Source of the DNA: Ifrita kowaldi
Taxonomy: Eukaryota; Chordata; Aves; Passeriformes; Cinclosomatidae
DNA: 64,000 nt
Direction: 5' to 3'
Assembly: GCA_013398055.1 (NCBI GenBank)
Contig: VZRS01008300.1
Location: 1,370,623 to 1,434,622 of the forward strand
This document shows positions 12,661-25,481 of the stretch, one piece after another; positions within the stretch are counted from its first letter, which is position 1; every line of letters starts with the position of its first letter. The notes beneath the pieces are model-generated. The model saw only the letters and a program-made list of their open reading frames with translations. It was not told where the DNA came from and did no database searches. The translations under genes and the position numbers were made by a program.

Positions 12661-15600
12661 GGTGGTCACCACCAGGGAGGAAGACGGCTGGTGTTGCCTG
12701 GACAGCTTGTTGCAGGGGGGCACCTGGCCCTGTAGAAGCAATGTGGGCGTCCCACAGTGGGTTGGCACCCGGGGTCTGGAGTTGTTGCACCGGTGAGGGT
12801 GGCACAAGTGGTTGTGCTCCAGGCTGCCGCGCTGTGCCTTTCCCGAGTGCTCCTCCGAGGGCATTCACTCTGTTGAAGGCAGCCTGAGGAGAGAAACTTA
12901 CAAGAATTCCCTGTTTGTTTTCACTCCAGCAAACGCAAATCCCTCTTGCAACACTGGCAGCCTGGCCCCTTTGTCTTGTACTTTAACAGAGGTGAACTGG
13001 AGGTGTCTCCTCCAGTGGCCCTGCCAGGGAATGAAGTCTTGGGTGACCCTCAGTACAGTCTGGGACGCAGTTGCTGTTCCTCTGCTGCCCCTTTTGCTGT
13101 CCCTAAGTAGTACCTCAGCTGATTCTGTCCTTGATGCAATTTGGCCTTTGGGTTCAATCATCTCTGCTGCTGTTCCTGGTGTTTGAAATTGTCCCCCCAC
13201 TTCTGGCCTTTCATTTCTCATTCTCCTTGCCATACTACCTAGGAAGCCTCTAGCTGTGTGATAAGCACTAACATCTGCTTTGAGGTTTGTCATGATTCCA
13301 TAACTTTCAGTTTCTTCTTTAAAGGCTCTCTTTCCCCTTGCCTCTGCCATCCTCTCCTTTGCTTCCATTGAGATTTTACCTCTTCGTCTGAAAGAGTTCA
13401 CAGATAGGGAGTTTGCAGTTTTGCAGATGCTTTGCCAAGTACAGCCTCTGTACCGTGCTACAAGACGTCACCATCATCCCCCTCATCTTGACTCACTCTG
13501 GCTGCAAGTCGTGCTGGGCAGTGTCTAAATGTGTCCTGCTTGTGTGTGAGGCCTCCACAGCGCCGGTAGTGCCCACGTCTCTGAGCTGGCTTCTGCTTTC
13601 TGTTCGTGAGATCCTCTGTTCTGTCAGGGCCAAAGGTTTCAGTTTTCTCTCCAGCTGCTCTGCTTAGAATTAGCAGTGACATTAAAAACTAGTATGAACA
13701 TATAACAGTTTTAAAGAGCTGTTGATAATGGAATGGGAGGAGCTGAGCAGTAGGGGCAGAGAGGAATGGAGTGATTCTCAGAGCTTTACAGGGCACCACC
13801 TCTGCTAGCTGTCATGGGAACCACGGCTGTGTGACCTCTTGGGGTTCTGGATGCAGCTGAGGTGTCCCTGCAGTGGGTGACTTCAGATGGACTTTGTGAC
13901 AGTGATGATGTGAGCTTAGGAGGGACAGCCTGAGCTGTGCTTACCTTAGCACTTCACTGCCTTAACTGATAATTTCCCCTCAACCTCCAGCAAAAGTGTG
14001 TTTCTAATCACATTGCTCAACCCCACTTCTGAGTGACACAGCTTTTACTTTGTCTTATTTTTAGAACCTTTCTGTTGGGAAATAAAATTTATTGCTTCCT
14101 TCTCAGGAGCACCTGGAGACTCTAAAAGGAAGAGGTCCAGGTAGCAGCAGAGCCCCCACTGGGGATTGAGGTTCTTTGGAAATACCAGCACAGAACAGGA
14201 ATGGTGGTGAGCAAAGAACAGTTTCCAAGTCAAACTCAAGTAATTTCCAGATTTCTGGATTCCCCACCCAGCAACCAATGCATCATAATGGGCTTCTGTC
14301 CAAAAGTTATCTTGAAGAATATTGTTCAGGGTGCACAATCAAGTGCTACAATATTAAGGAATGTCCTTGTAGCCCCAGTTCAACTTGTTTTGGGTATGTA
14401 CTCGAGGTGTAATGACTAATTTTGTAATTGTATGCTACTTACCACCAGTAGCCCAGCCACAGGTAGTGCACAGAAGTGGTGTTTCTACTCTTGGGGTTTT
14501 GTCTGTTCCTTATTCTAAGTTGTATTGTTTTAGCGTGTCTGCAAAAACAGCAAGAGACACAACCATGCACCTTGGGGTGGGAGAAGGCAGGACTTTGTAA
14601 CACGGTCTGTAAGGTGAAAGCTGCCACAGCATACAGAATTTGGGAAACTCTTGTCTCCCAAGCAGGTGTTCGGGCCTTTGTTGAGTCCCACTTTGCTTGG
14701 GTCCCCACTGCCAGAGATTAAATATCCATCACAGACATCTTGCTCACATGTTGTGGCAAGGTGTTCTGCTTTGCATTAAAAATTGATGCTGTGCTCTAGT
14801 TTCCAGATGACTTTCGTTTGCTCGCTGTCTGGCTCAGCACGAGCTCCTCTTGCTTCCTTGCCATGCCACTCTTAACCCACACAAACACCACCAGCCTGCC
14901 CTCAGCCACGTCCTGCAACAGAGCGGGTGAGAACACTGACGGCCAGAGCCCAGCGTGAGAGAAGCAGTGGTTTGATTGACTTGTTTGGTACATGGTAGAG
15001 CTCCTGTGCTGCACAGGAGGCCGGAGCTTGCTTAAGCAGCCCTTTACTTGATAGTGCTGGTTCTTGAGGGGTTGGTGATCCAGCCTCAAATGTATTCATA
15101 TCAATGATTTTTGATATATCAGGTCACAGACAAAAGCTAAAGAGAAGCTATTTCCTGGGAGCCATGTGGCGTTAGGAGGTAGAGTGCAGAAGAGCTCTCA
15201 TGTTTCCCACTGTGAAGCTCAGCAGGGGAACTCTCTGGGGTCTGCTGAGACAAGCAGCCTGTCCTAACAAGAAGCTGCAGTGATCAGCATTTCCCTGGTG
15301 GGAGAAGGCTCCTCTCCTCAGCACCATTATTTGGGGGTTTGCCCTGTTTGCTGCACAGTCCATTCTGTTGGGATTCATAGGATCAGCTCTGCATTTGCTG
15401 GAGCCACAGTCCCTGCACTGGCACCATCTCCAGCTGGGGCCCAGGCAGTCTGGCTCAACGGGGTATTGTTTATTCCACCCAGGAATGTGCAGGCGAGCAG
15501 GGACCTCGGGGAGCTTTACACAGCAACATGTTCTGCTCTGAGCAGGGAGAGTGACTGCGGGTGGCCACAGCTCTGAGGGCTGGTGGGAGCAGTCTGGGCG

Positions 15601-18600
15601 TGCTGGTGTGCGGGTAATGTCCTACCCTAGAAATGTGAATGAGGACTGTGCAGGCTGTGCAGATGCATTGGGGTATGGAGGAGGGAAGGAGGGCTGTCCC
15701 GATTTGGAGAACGTGGGGAGGAACAGAGGAAAAAGGTAGAAATGTCTTAGTGTGTAGTTAGTAAGCTTCTGTTCTTGACGCAATGGTGTGAGAAGCCAAA
15801 TGTAACTCCTGCTTCCTCCCACTGTGTGCTGGGTACTGATCCTGCAGCCTAGAGCCCAGCAAGAGCTGCAGCAGCTCTCTTGTCAAAGCCACTCCCAGCA
15901 GCTGCAGGGTGCACTGAACTGAGGGTTGTCTGTCACTGGGAATAGACTGTGTTTTCAGTGAACAGACATTGAGCTGTAATGAGTGGAAGGAGGTATGAAA
16001 AGACCTAGGTGAAATGCAAGGTGTTTTTCAATTTTTAAAAAGATCACTGACAGTATTTGTTTAATATTTTTAATATTAATTTCTCTAATAGTTTTATGTC
16101 AACCTTGCCTTTTGTACATGTCTGGAAGTATGACCATTCCTGGTCTACTGCTCATGCAGGTTCTAAGGTTTTTATAGAGATTGAGACATCTGGACAAGAA
16201 TCCACTTGTCCCTCCTGTGCAAATCCTGCGTGCCTGTGGAAGCCCACACGGCATGTTTTGGTCTGTTTAGTGAAATGTTAGTTTTTCAGTTACAGTGCTG
16301 TCATACTGTCCATAGTCAGTTCTAACAGTGCTGCTTCATCAGTGGGAAGCTGGAATGTATTATTTAGTGGAGAAACAAGTGGCGTTAGCACCCGTTAAGT
16401 TTGGTTTCCTTGCTGGTTAATTTGTGGCATCCATCCGTTACTGGCTTTTATCCTATGGTCTGAGCAGTGCTTTGGGATAGGAGTGGATTCGCTGCCCTCA
16501 AACCTTTTGGGTCTCCCTTTTTACTGGAGCTGTTAATACTTCTTGTAATCAGTCTAAATGGTCTCTTCACATTGCTGCCTTATCTCTTAAGTGCTTAAAA
16601 TCCTTGCTTCAGCATCTTTAGTAGTCCTGCCTCCATCCAAGTGAGGGTGCTTTTAGCAAGTGCCTGACAATTACATTTGATGATGGTGAATCCATTACTC
16701 GAGATTTCTTACCCTGCACAATTTCAGCTGCAAAATGAGGAGGGATAGAAGAAGTTGTCAGAGTCTGTGTGTAAATGCCTTTTGTCGGCTGCTGTGACTT
16801 GACCCAGTCTGTGCTGAAGATCTCGAAACAATATTGTAACAGAGTTAATAGCCATCATTTCATTCTGGTCCCTCCTCTCATCAGCCCACGCTGGACCAGA
16901 CACGCTCCAGAGCTAATAGCAAAATGGGATAAGCAGTGTTCCATGAAGGTAATGTTAGTGTGTGCTGAGCACGCATGCATACAGGCTGGGGGCAGTGATT
17001 AATGCCCTGGGAATCCACTCTCTGCCTTGCTGCACAATGCCGTTGTGTCAGGCCTGGGGCCTGGAGCCTGGCACCAGGCAGGCTGTGGTCAGGCGCCAGG
17101 AACACGTTACCTGGTTTGTGCAGGATCAGGCAGTGAGACAGAGCCTGTGTGTTCTCAGCAGGGCGAGTTCCTACTGCGCCACGGCTTCATACTTGCACAG
17201 TGAGGCTCTCTTTGGATGCAGGTCTGCTGCTGGGCGGGGGCAGGAGTCCTGCGATCCGCACTCCTGACCTCCGCCAGCCTGAAATCCCAGAGTTTGCTCA
17301 GTTGTGGCAGAGCTCTCTCTCCTTCCCTCTGGCAGGCAGGGATCACCCATCCTTGAGGTGAGAGGGGATGGTGCTTGGCCAGCTGTCAGGAGCTGTGACT
17401 CACAGGGGATCACAGGCAGAGCCCTGCTCTCCCTGCAATCTGCTTTTCCTTCTGGAGCCTCTGCGTGAGCTGTTGCTGAATGTTTGTTTTCACCAGATCT
17501 AGGGTGGATCTGGGAGAAGCTTGGGTCCACTATTAAGCCTGAAGAGTTGGACTCAGTAAGTTTCCAGTCTGGAATATGCTGGGAGGCTTCCTTCTCAAGG
17601 TGGGGGTTTGTAGAAAATGTTGGCAGGCAGCACTGCATGGAGTAAGACAAGGCCAAGGTCCTGGAAAACATAATATTTTGTGTTCAATTCATGTCATGGA
17701 GCAAGCAAACTCCGCAAGACTGATTCACTATTTGCAAATACAGGGGCATGCTGTCTAGACTCGGATGGAGTCAGGGAGTGATCTTGCTCTTCTTGGTACT
17801 GCTGAGGGAACATGAGCCTGCTGGGATTCTTTTTTTGGCAGTTTCAGAAGTTGCTTCATGCTTGCTTATGAGCTGCCTCTCAGGGAATGCTTTGGACATG
17901 AATAGGTTAGTGGTTTATTATAGCTGTAATTAGTATATACATGCTGGAACTGTTGCAGTCCTGCCCTTCCCTCTCTATCTTCTGTCTCGTTGGAAAATCT
18001 TGCACATTTTAATGATGAGTCCCCAGAGCTGCAGGTGTGTTAAAGGAAGTGACACTCCTGTTCTCATGGGCAGGATCAGTGGGAGGGCCATATTCTGCCA
18101 GTGACTGCAGCAAAGCCAGAGTTTGGGTCTGCAGCACATACTGTAATCCTTGCATTCCTCAGCCCATTCTTACATTACACCTTTGACTGAAGAAATACAA
18201 GAAATCTCACTGTACCATCATGTGCTCCTGGAGAAACTACGCCAAGGTAGCAATTATGCCTGCAATATGTTTTTCCCTCTCTGTCCAGTGCTGCTGTGAA
18301 GTTTGAATATTCGGAGTACGGCAAGGATTCCTAGAAGCCCGAGCTCAGCTGGCAGCCTGTCTGGGGGGTGGAGGGCAGCCCGAATGCCTGCAAGGGGCTG
18401 CTGCTGCCGCGCCTGTTGCTGCTGCTCCTGTTCCCATGAGGACATGCAGCAGCGTGCCCCAGCCACCCCACCTTAAACAGCACAAGGATCCTAACTTGTC
18501 GTTAGTATTTTCAAGCTAATTGATGGTTCTTCCATCTTTTTCCCTGCTCCACATGGTCATGTTTTTAATACTGTTACTCCTTCTGCCTCAGTAGGTTTCT

Positions 18601-20503
18601 GCTACCCTGAACTGCAGCTCTTTGTGCTCCTGATTCACTCCAGTCCATTCATCTCTTTTTGGTGGCAGAGTGCTGTCTGCTGCTGGATATTGGGCTCTTT
18701 GTTTGTACAGCCAGCACAAAGCTGGTGACAAAGGGACAGCCTGTGTCCCAAGGAGCCCACGTGCTATGGGGAAGGCAGTGGAGAGCAATAGGAGCGACAG
18801 ACAGGCAGGATGGCAGAGGTGAGGCTGGCCAGGGGCACAGCGTGCTGGCTGCGGCAGGGGAATGGCTGGGGGCGGGGAGAGACGTGATGAGGAAGCTGTT
18901 GCTGCTGAGTACAAACCCGCTTTGTTCCCAGGAGGTGAGTCGGACTGGATAAACAGAGTGGTCCCGTCAGCAGAAAGCCTTTCCCTGGCTGGATCCCCCA
19001 TTGGCACTCTCACTGGAAGTTGGCTGCACCTCGTCAGCAGGGACATATTTCTCCTCGCTGTGTTAGCTTCCCCTCTTTCTGACTCTCCGAGGCTCAGGTG
19101 GGCTGCGTGTGGCTGTAGGGAGAAGGGGTGCCCTTGTGGGGCCCGTGTGTTTGTGTTCTGTTGTGTTGTCACTGCGCTCTTTCTGCCCTGAGCTGGGTTT
19201 GACAAGCGGAGATGGGCCGGGTGTCACCGGCTGGGCGGCGCTTGGAGCGGGACCGCTCACTGTGCACTTCGAGCCGCTTTGGGAACGGAGGAGAATGGGT
19301 CCCACAGCAGGGAAGTTGTGTCCAAACGGACAGAGCAGGGACTGTGCTTGTGATGTGGCAGGAAAGCAGCCTGTGCCGAGGGGGCTGGTGGGGAGGACGC
19401 TGCTGTCCCGGCTCTGCAGAGGGCAGGGCTCTGAGAGCACCGCGGAGAGGTGTTGGCAGTGCTGCCCTGTGCCTGTAATTGCAGTGGGTCAGGAAGTGAA
19501 AGCAAACTCTCACTGGTCTGAGGTGCCGGTGAGGAATAATCTTAAAGTTTCTGGTTGCTTTGGATGGATGCACCTTTCTGTTACCATCCTGAGGAATTTG
19601 TGAGGAGGCAAAGGAGCAGCATAAGCTGCCTTGGTGCCATGTATTTCCTTGATGGTGAGGCTGAAAAGCAGAAATGATACAGAAGAGTGTTCTCAACAGC
19701 CACTTCCAGAGGAAGGGGGGATCCAGGACATAGCCATTGATGAGGAGGTCTTTGCCTGCCTTCAAGTCTCCTGCCAGGAGGAATTTCAGCCTTGGCTCCT
19801 AAGCCTTGGACAGGATCTGCACCCTCATCTCAGTCTGACTTCTGCCAAGAACCATGGTGAGGCCTCCCAGGGCATGACTGAGCCAGATACCTAAAGGCAG
19901 AAAGGGTATTTCCAGTCTGATCCGAGAATGAGGATGGTGGCGTGAGCTTGCCTGAGTGGACTTTGTGCCTCTTCTCCTACTGGGCCAGAATTGTGATGCT
20001 GGTTCAGCATGCAGCTCCTGTGGCCCTGAATGGTGGCATGGGGAGGGGTATGCCTGTGCCCACCCTGCCAGAGAATGTGTGGTGGGATGTGCAAGTGGGT
20101 GGTGCTGGCTGCCCACCAAGGCCTGGCAGGCTGAGCCCTGCTCTGTATGTCAGGGAAATGCTGAGCTTCCTCCCCTCCTCTTGCTTCCTTCCTGACGGGA
20201 ATTCACTTCCAAATTTCTTGCTGCTTCTCCCCCCAGCAGCACAATCACATGTCCCTACAGAGATAGCCAGAGGGGCCAGACAAGGCAGGTTAGACCATGG
20301 GGGCTGCATTGCTGCAGCCCCTTGGCTCCTGCGGCATGTGTCAAGGGGTGGCAGGGAGCTCAGGACAGGACCTCCCCACACTGTTTCTGCCTCTGTGCTC
20401 AGGAAGGGTTTTACTTCCTGAACCTATGTGTGATAATTTCAGGTGTTTCTGGCTGCTGACAAACTTCTCACTGTCTCAGCCTTAGGCACTGACCCGCCTT
20501 CAG
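12653..20503 (+). other. DNMBP: DNMBP intron 1 (inferred)
   Basis: This long stretch lies between the CpG island and the first coding exon. The 12898-13401 antisense frame and the paired frames at 18.6-19.8 kb were examined and show no family motif. They lie in compositionally skewed DNA. I see no supported gene, RNA or recent repeat here. Confidence 0.5.
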
Positions 20504-20513
20504 ACCCTGCACA

Positions 20514-23500
20514 ATGGAGGCTGGCTCCGTGGTACGGGCAGTCTTTGATTTCTGTCCCAGCGTCTCTGAAGAGCTGCCCCTCTTCGTGGGAGATGTCATC
20601 GAGGTGTTAGCTGTGGTGGACGAGTTCTGGCTCCTCGGCAAGAAGGAAGGTGTCACAGGTAAGAGCTGGAAATGCCTGCACCTGGGTCCATAGAAGTGCC
20701 AGCAAAATGTCTGCTCCATGAGCACATCTTCCCTTGGTGGGGAAGGACCTGATTTGATTTACTAATTCTTTCAGGGCACTTTGATTGGGACTGATTGTGC
20801 AGGTTGCCAGTGGTCTCCTGCCAGCTTTGTGTCGATTATTCAGACAGCTTGGGTGTTGTTTTTTGAGAGAGATTAGTGGAGGGTCAGTTCTCAAGGAGAT
20901 GGGAGCTTCACAATACTAGTTGTTCCATTCTCTGGGGAGAGACTGCCCATTTCCTGGCTAGTTTTTGTGCTGACCTGCTGTGGCAGTGGAAGGGGAGAGA
21001 GGAAACAGATGCACTGAGAGTGGAAATGCATCCACTCTGGAAACCAGTCCAAGTGACCTTGTCAGTGGGAGATAGAGCAGCAGTGACCATATGTCCCCCC
21101 AAGCCCTCTGACTCAGCCCCACTTCCTCCTTTCTGCTTCAAAGCATCTTCCTGCACAAATTGTCACCAATGTCTAGGTGCCTGAAGAGGTGTGCAAGTCT
21201 CTTAAACTTTTAGGGGCGGTGTGAGAAACTTCTGAAACAGCAGAATGCTCTTAGTGAAACACGAAGAGTCTCATAGTCTCTGTTTAGGCAGCTCTTTCTC
21301 ATCTTAATCCTGATGTTAAGAAGATGTGTGAGCTCTTGGGGAGATGAAAGCCAGGCCACTTCAAAGCATAAGCCTGCCTCTGTCTTCAGCATGAGGGTGG
21401 GACTGATTTCATCCCTGGCTGTAGAGATGGGGCTGCTATTGTACCAGCAGTCTGGTCTGTCCTAATAGCCACAAGCTGTCTGCTGTCTGAAACAAAGGTG
21501 GACAGGAGCACTTCCCTCCTGTGCTCCGTGTAGTTGATAAGTGGCATTGAATGAGCATGTGCCTGATCCTGTTGCTGCTGCTGAAGTCACTGAGCAAGAA
21601 TTATGTGTGCAGTTTTCAACAGAGTTTTGTCTCACAGCATAACTGGTGAGGTTGTTCTATAGAAAATGAAGCTATTAAGGAATAACAAACAGATGTATGT
21701 CATAGCTCAAAGATAAAGAAACATGCTGAAGTCAAACTGAATGTTTTTTAATGACCTTTAACTCAAAACCCAATTACATTCCTGCTCTCCCTTGGAACAG
21801 CTGTTGTAGTTTTCTGCCCAGCTTTCTCAGTTAAAGTTGTAGGGAATTGAAAAAGGACTTTAGAATAGAAGCTGTGGAGGTGTTGCAGCCTAGTACTCAT
21901 TACTCTGTGGAATAATTACTGTAATTAACTCCATGTACAGTAATTCCTTTCTTACAGCATTATGTTGTTTCCATGCACAGAGCAAGAAACTAAGATAAGG
22001 AAAAAGACAGCTGGTTAAAACTGTAAAGGAAGCAACAGAGTATAGCAAATGCCAACCGTCTAAACACAGTGCAAAGCTCTGGGTGTCTGGGATATGGTGT
22101 TTCCACATTTTATTAGAAAATATTGGGTCATCCAGAGGCAATGCTGCATGTGGTACTAGCCCATACTTCATCATATCCCCTTGCCTCAAATTATATAGGA
22201 AAGACATTTCTAGTGGCCTTTGCACGTCCTATGCTCCCAGGACTGGAAATAGTATCGGACTGGTATCATGTGGTGGCCTACAAGTGTGCCATGGTGAAAC
22301 AGGTACACAGAGTGACAAAGTGGGGAAGGTCCCTGGAGTCCCAGCAGTGCTGAAGCTGTGACAGAGCCTGTGACTCACATGTGTGGCCATCCTGAGTGTG
22401 GCAGCCTGAATTCTGTGCTGAGACTGCACAGGGGCCAAGCCATATGGAGGACAGAGCACTGGGTGGCTGTGCCCAGTCAGAAGACACTGGTCTCATGATC
22501 CAGCACTACTGGATCTCTTAGTCCTCACCATGGGTCTGAGTTGGGAAGGAAGCGATAAGGGCAGAGAAAACCTAGTATGTCTGTCCCTGGGAGCTCCATG
22601 CCGATGGCACAGTCCCAGTAATGCACACAGCCTGTGGTTGCCAGGAGTGAGCCAAGGGCTCAAAGCTTTTTTGTTCTCTGTTAGCTCTTAAGTACTTTAA
22701 ACCCCAGGAATTCCTGACTCCCAAACTCGTTTTTCTTCCACCAGGCTATTCAGGCACCCAGGGTAACTGGGTATTTTCCTTTAGCAAGAGATTAATAGAT
22801 CCCAAAATCTGGAAGGAGGGTGGACATGGTGGTGGGTCACAGGAAAGACTCGTTGCTGACAACTTGTTCTCCTTTTAGGGCAGTTTCCTAGCAGCTTTGT
22901 TGAACCTGTGGATATTCCCCCTTTGAAGCAGGGAGAAAAACTGTTTGTTTGTACCAATGACTTCACATCTCAAGAGCCAGGGAGCTTGTCATTGCAGAGA
23001 GGTAATCTCCATTCCCTTCCTTTGCTTTGCACCTCAAAAGCCTCACCTGTCCTTCCAGATGGATGAACCTAGTCACAGCATCCTGCCTAGAGTGACAGAA
23101 GAAAGAGGTGAATCTTCTGATACCTCATGACATGGGTCACGTCAAATCCACCATGGTCCTCTGGGCTTCTGCCACTTTGATACCAGTTTCTCGTGATTCA
23201 TGAAACTCCAAAAATTGGTGTCACCTGATCATAGTAAATTTACAACTGCCTTTTAACTACCTCCAATCCCCAAATCGTAGACTTGCATTTGGGGAAGAAT
23301 GAAAGCTTTGATGCATCTGCACGGCTTTGCAGCCAAACTGTGTATCTTAGATGTACAACAGACTGCTGATACTTCATGCTTTAACCCCATCCTGTGCTTG
23401 CGTGCATCCCCAGCATGCACTGTACTCTGACAGAGTGCCAGTCCTCACCCACAGCCAGGAGGGAACATGGGGAGGCAGGAATAAGAGGTGGGAAGCAATA

Positions 23501-25481
23501 ATGAAAGCAGTTTTGAACTGGTGTGTCTCATTCTCTGCAGGAGACTTGGTGATCCTGGGGGGGTCCCTGGCCTCCAGCTGGCTCCAGGGCCGAAGCAGCT
23601 GGGGTTCCAAGGGCTTTTTCCCCTCATCATGTGTGAGGGAGCTGTGCCTTTCAGTTCGGAGACGTCAGCTGTCCCAGAGCACTCTCCTGGAGGTGCCTGC
23701 CTACTCACTGGGCCAAGCCCGGGCCCTGATGGATCTGTCTGCTCAGCTGGAGGAGGAACTGGACTTCAGGGAAGGGGATGTGATCAACATTGTTGGTGTC
23801 CCAGAGCCTGGCTGGTTTGAGGGTGAGCTCAGAGGCTGCAGGGGCATCTTCCCAGAGGGTTTTGTGGAACTGCTTACTCCTTTGCGAGCACCAGGAACCT
23901 CAGTGGATCCAGAGCCCACAGGGACTTGTGACACCAATGGGACAGTAGACATGCCCCCCAAAGATGACAAGGAGCCAGGGAGTACTTATGGTGTTGCCCT
24001 CTACCAGTTCCAAGCCCTGGAGTCAAAGGAACTGGATTTTGATGTGGGTGACAGGATTCAGATTGTAGGCATTCTGGAGGATGGCTGGTTGGAGGGGGAG
24101 CTGAGAGGAAAACGTGGCGTCTTTCCACACAGATTTGTGAGGCTGGAAGCCTCTGAGGCTTGCAGGGAAAAGGTGGGTACTGGGGATCTGCAAGGTGGAG
24201 GCAGTTGTGGATTAACCATCCATCAAGATCCAGAAAGCACTTCCTCTGAAACCCCTCCTTTGCCAGGGAAAGATAGCAGGGAAAAGGAGGATGGCTTGGC
24301 TGCATACCCTGAGCCTGCCACCATTTTGTCTCACAAGGCAGGAAGGTCAGAGGGTCCTCTTGGCACTGACTTGAGACAGCACCAGGCCTCTCCCAGCACA
24401 GGACCCCAAGAGCCACATCCCAAAGGCACAGTGGGCTCGGTCCCCTCTAACCACACGAAGACAGTCAATGGCATTCTCCCCTCTGCTCAGCTGCCTCCCC
24501 CACAGGGCAACAGGCCTGGCCAAGCAGGTGAACTGGAGCCTGGCGGGACCCTTTCAGCCTCCCCAGGAAACTCAGAAACTCAGCCCCTCCCTCAACATGA
24601 TGGAGACAGCCCCATTGTGCCCTTACAGACTCCCCACTTCCTCCAAAATCCTTGCAGGAGCCAGGCGATTTCATCTCCTAACAGCTGGGCAGCATCTCAG
24701 CCCCAGGAGAGCCAGAGCAGCACCCAGGACCTAGACAACTGGTTGGACAGTAAACAGGAGAAGTCCAAGCCCTGTTTCAGCTTAGGAACTGCTCAGGTGG
24801 GCCTGGACACACGGGCTGGGAGCTGGAGGGAGTGCTGCCCTCCTGCAGTGCAGGGGGATGGCTGCACAGACCTGGACTCCAAACTGACAGAGCAGCTGGC
24901 CCAGTTTGAGAAGAGTCTGTCAAGTACTGGTGCGGAGCAGGACAAGGTCTCCCGTCACTTCTCTATCTTGGACTACAGCTCTGAGAAGGACATTGTCCGT
25001 GGGTCTCCTGAATCTGTGTCCCACTCCAGGCAGGCAGAGAGGAGAAGGGCCCTGAGGCCACCCCCTCCTCGGCCCAGCAGCCTGGCGACAGCTGCTGTGC
25101 ACGTGCAGGGTGGCCAAGCGCCCAAAGGCAGGTCCCCGTCCTTCTCGGTCAAACCCTCCCGGCCTGCGCCCCGGCCTCCATCCAGCAACCAGCAGAAAAA
25201 TGCGGTCCCTGCACAGCTTCAGCCCAGCACCCCGGAGCAGCGGGTGGAGGAGGGACGTGAGGACTTGACACAGGCAGGATCAGCCTCTTCCAGCTCCATC
25301 CTGCTGACTAGAATTGGAGAGGTGGAGCGAGATCTGGAGGCGTACAGCAAGACCCGTGCCGAGCTCAGCCTGATGCTGGAGGAGCAGCAGGATGAGCTGG
25401 TGAGAGCAGAGACCATGGAAAACCTTGATTTCTGTGACTCCAACATTGAGAGCCTCAGCATGGAGCTGCAGGAGTTGAGAG
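20514..25481 (+). CDS. DNMBP: DNMBP N-terminal block: four SH3 domains and Pro-rich region (exons 2-4)
   Basis: Exon 2 (20514-20658) starts MEAGSVVRAVFDF and carries most of SH3-1. Exon 3 (22879-23001) ends SH3-1 and starts SH3-2. The single large exon 4 (23541-25481, 1941 nt) completes SH3-2, encodes SH3-3 and SH3-4 (ALYQF start, GWLEGELRG core, GVFPHRFV end), a long Pro/Ser/Gln-rich linker and a C-terminal heptad-like segment. In exon 4 a LTEQLAQFEKSL element and a PPPPRPSS run followed by RPAPRPP look like SH3 ligand or intramolecular binding sequence. All three introns here are phase 1, so N-terminal blocks are interchangeable with other phase-1 first exons. Confidence 0.93.

Noticed and set aside
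12898..13401. 167-codon minus-strand frame that looks protein-like (Lys/Arg/Glu-rich)
   Set aside because: It has no recognisable domain and lies opposite pyrimidine-rich DNA. A frame of this length is expected about twice by chance in a window this size. A protein search with no hit in other birds would confirm rejection.
18588..19765. Several overlapping 100-205-codon frames on both strands
   Set aside because: They overlap one another in conflicting frames, in moderately GC-rich DNMBP intron 1, without motifs or convincing splice context.
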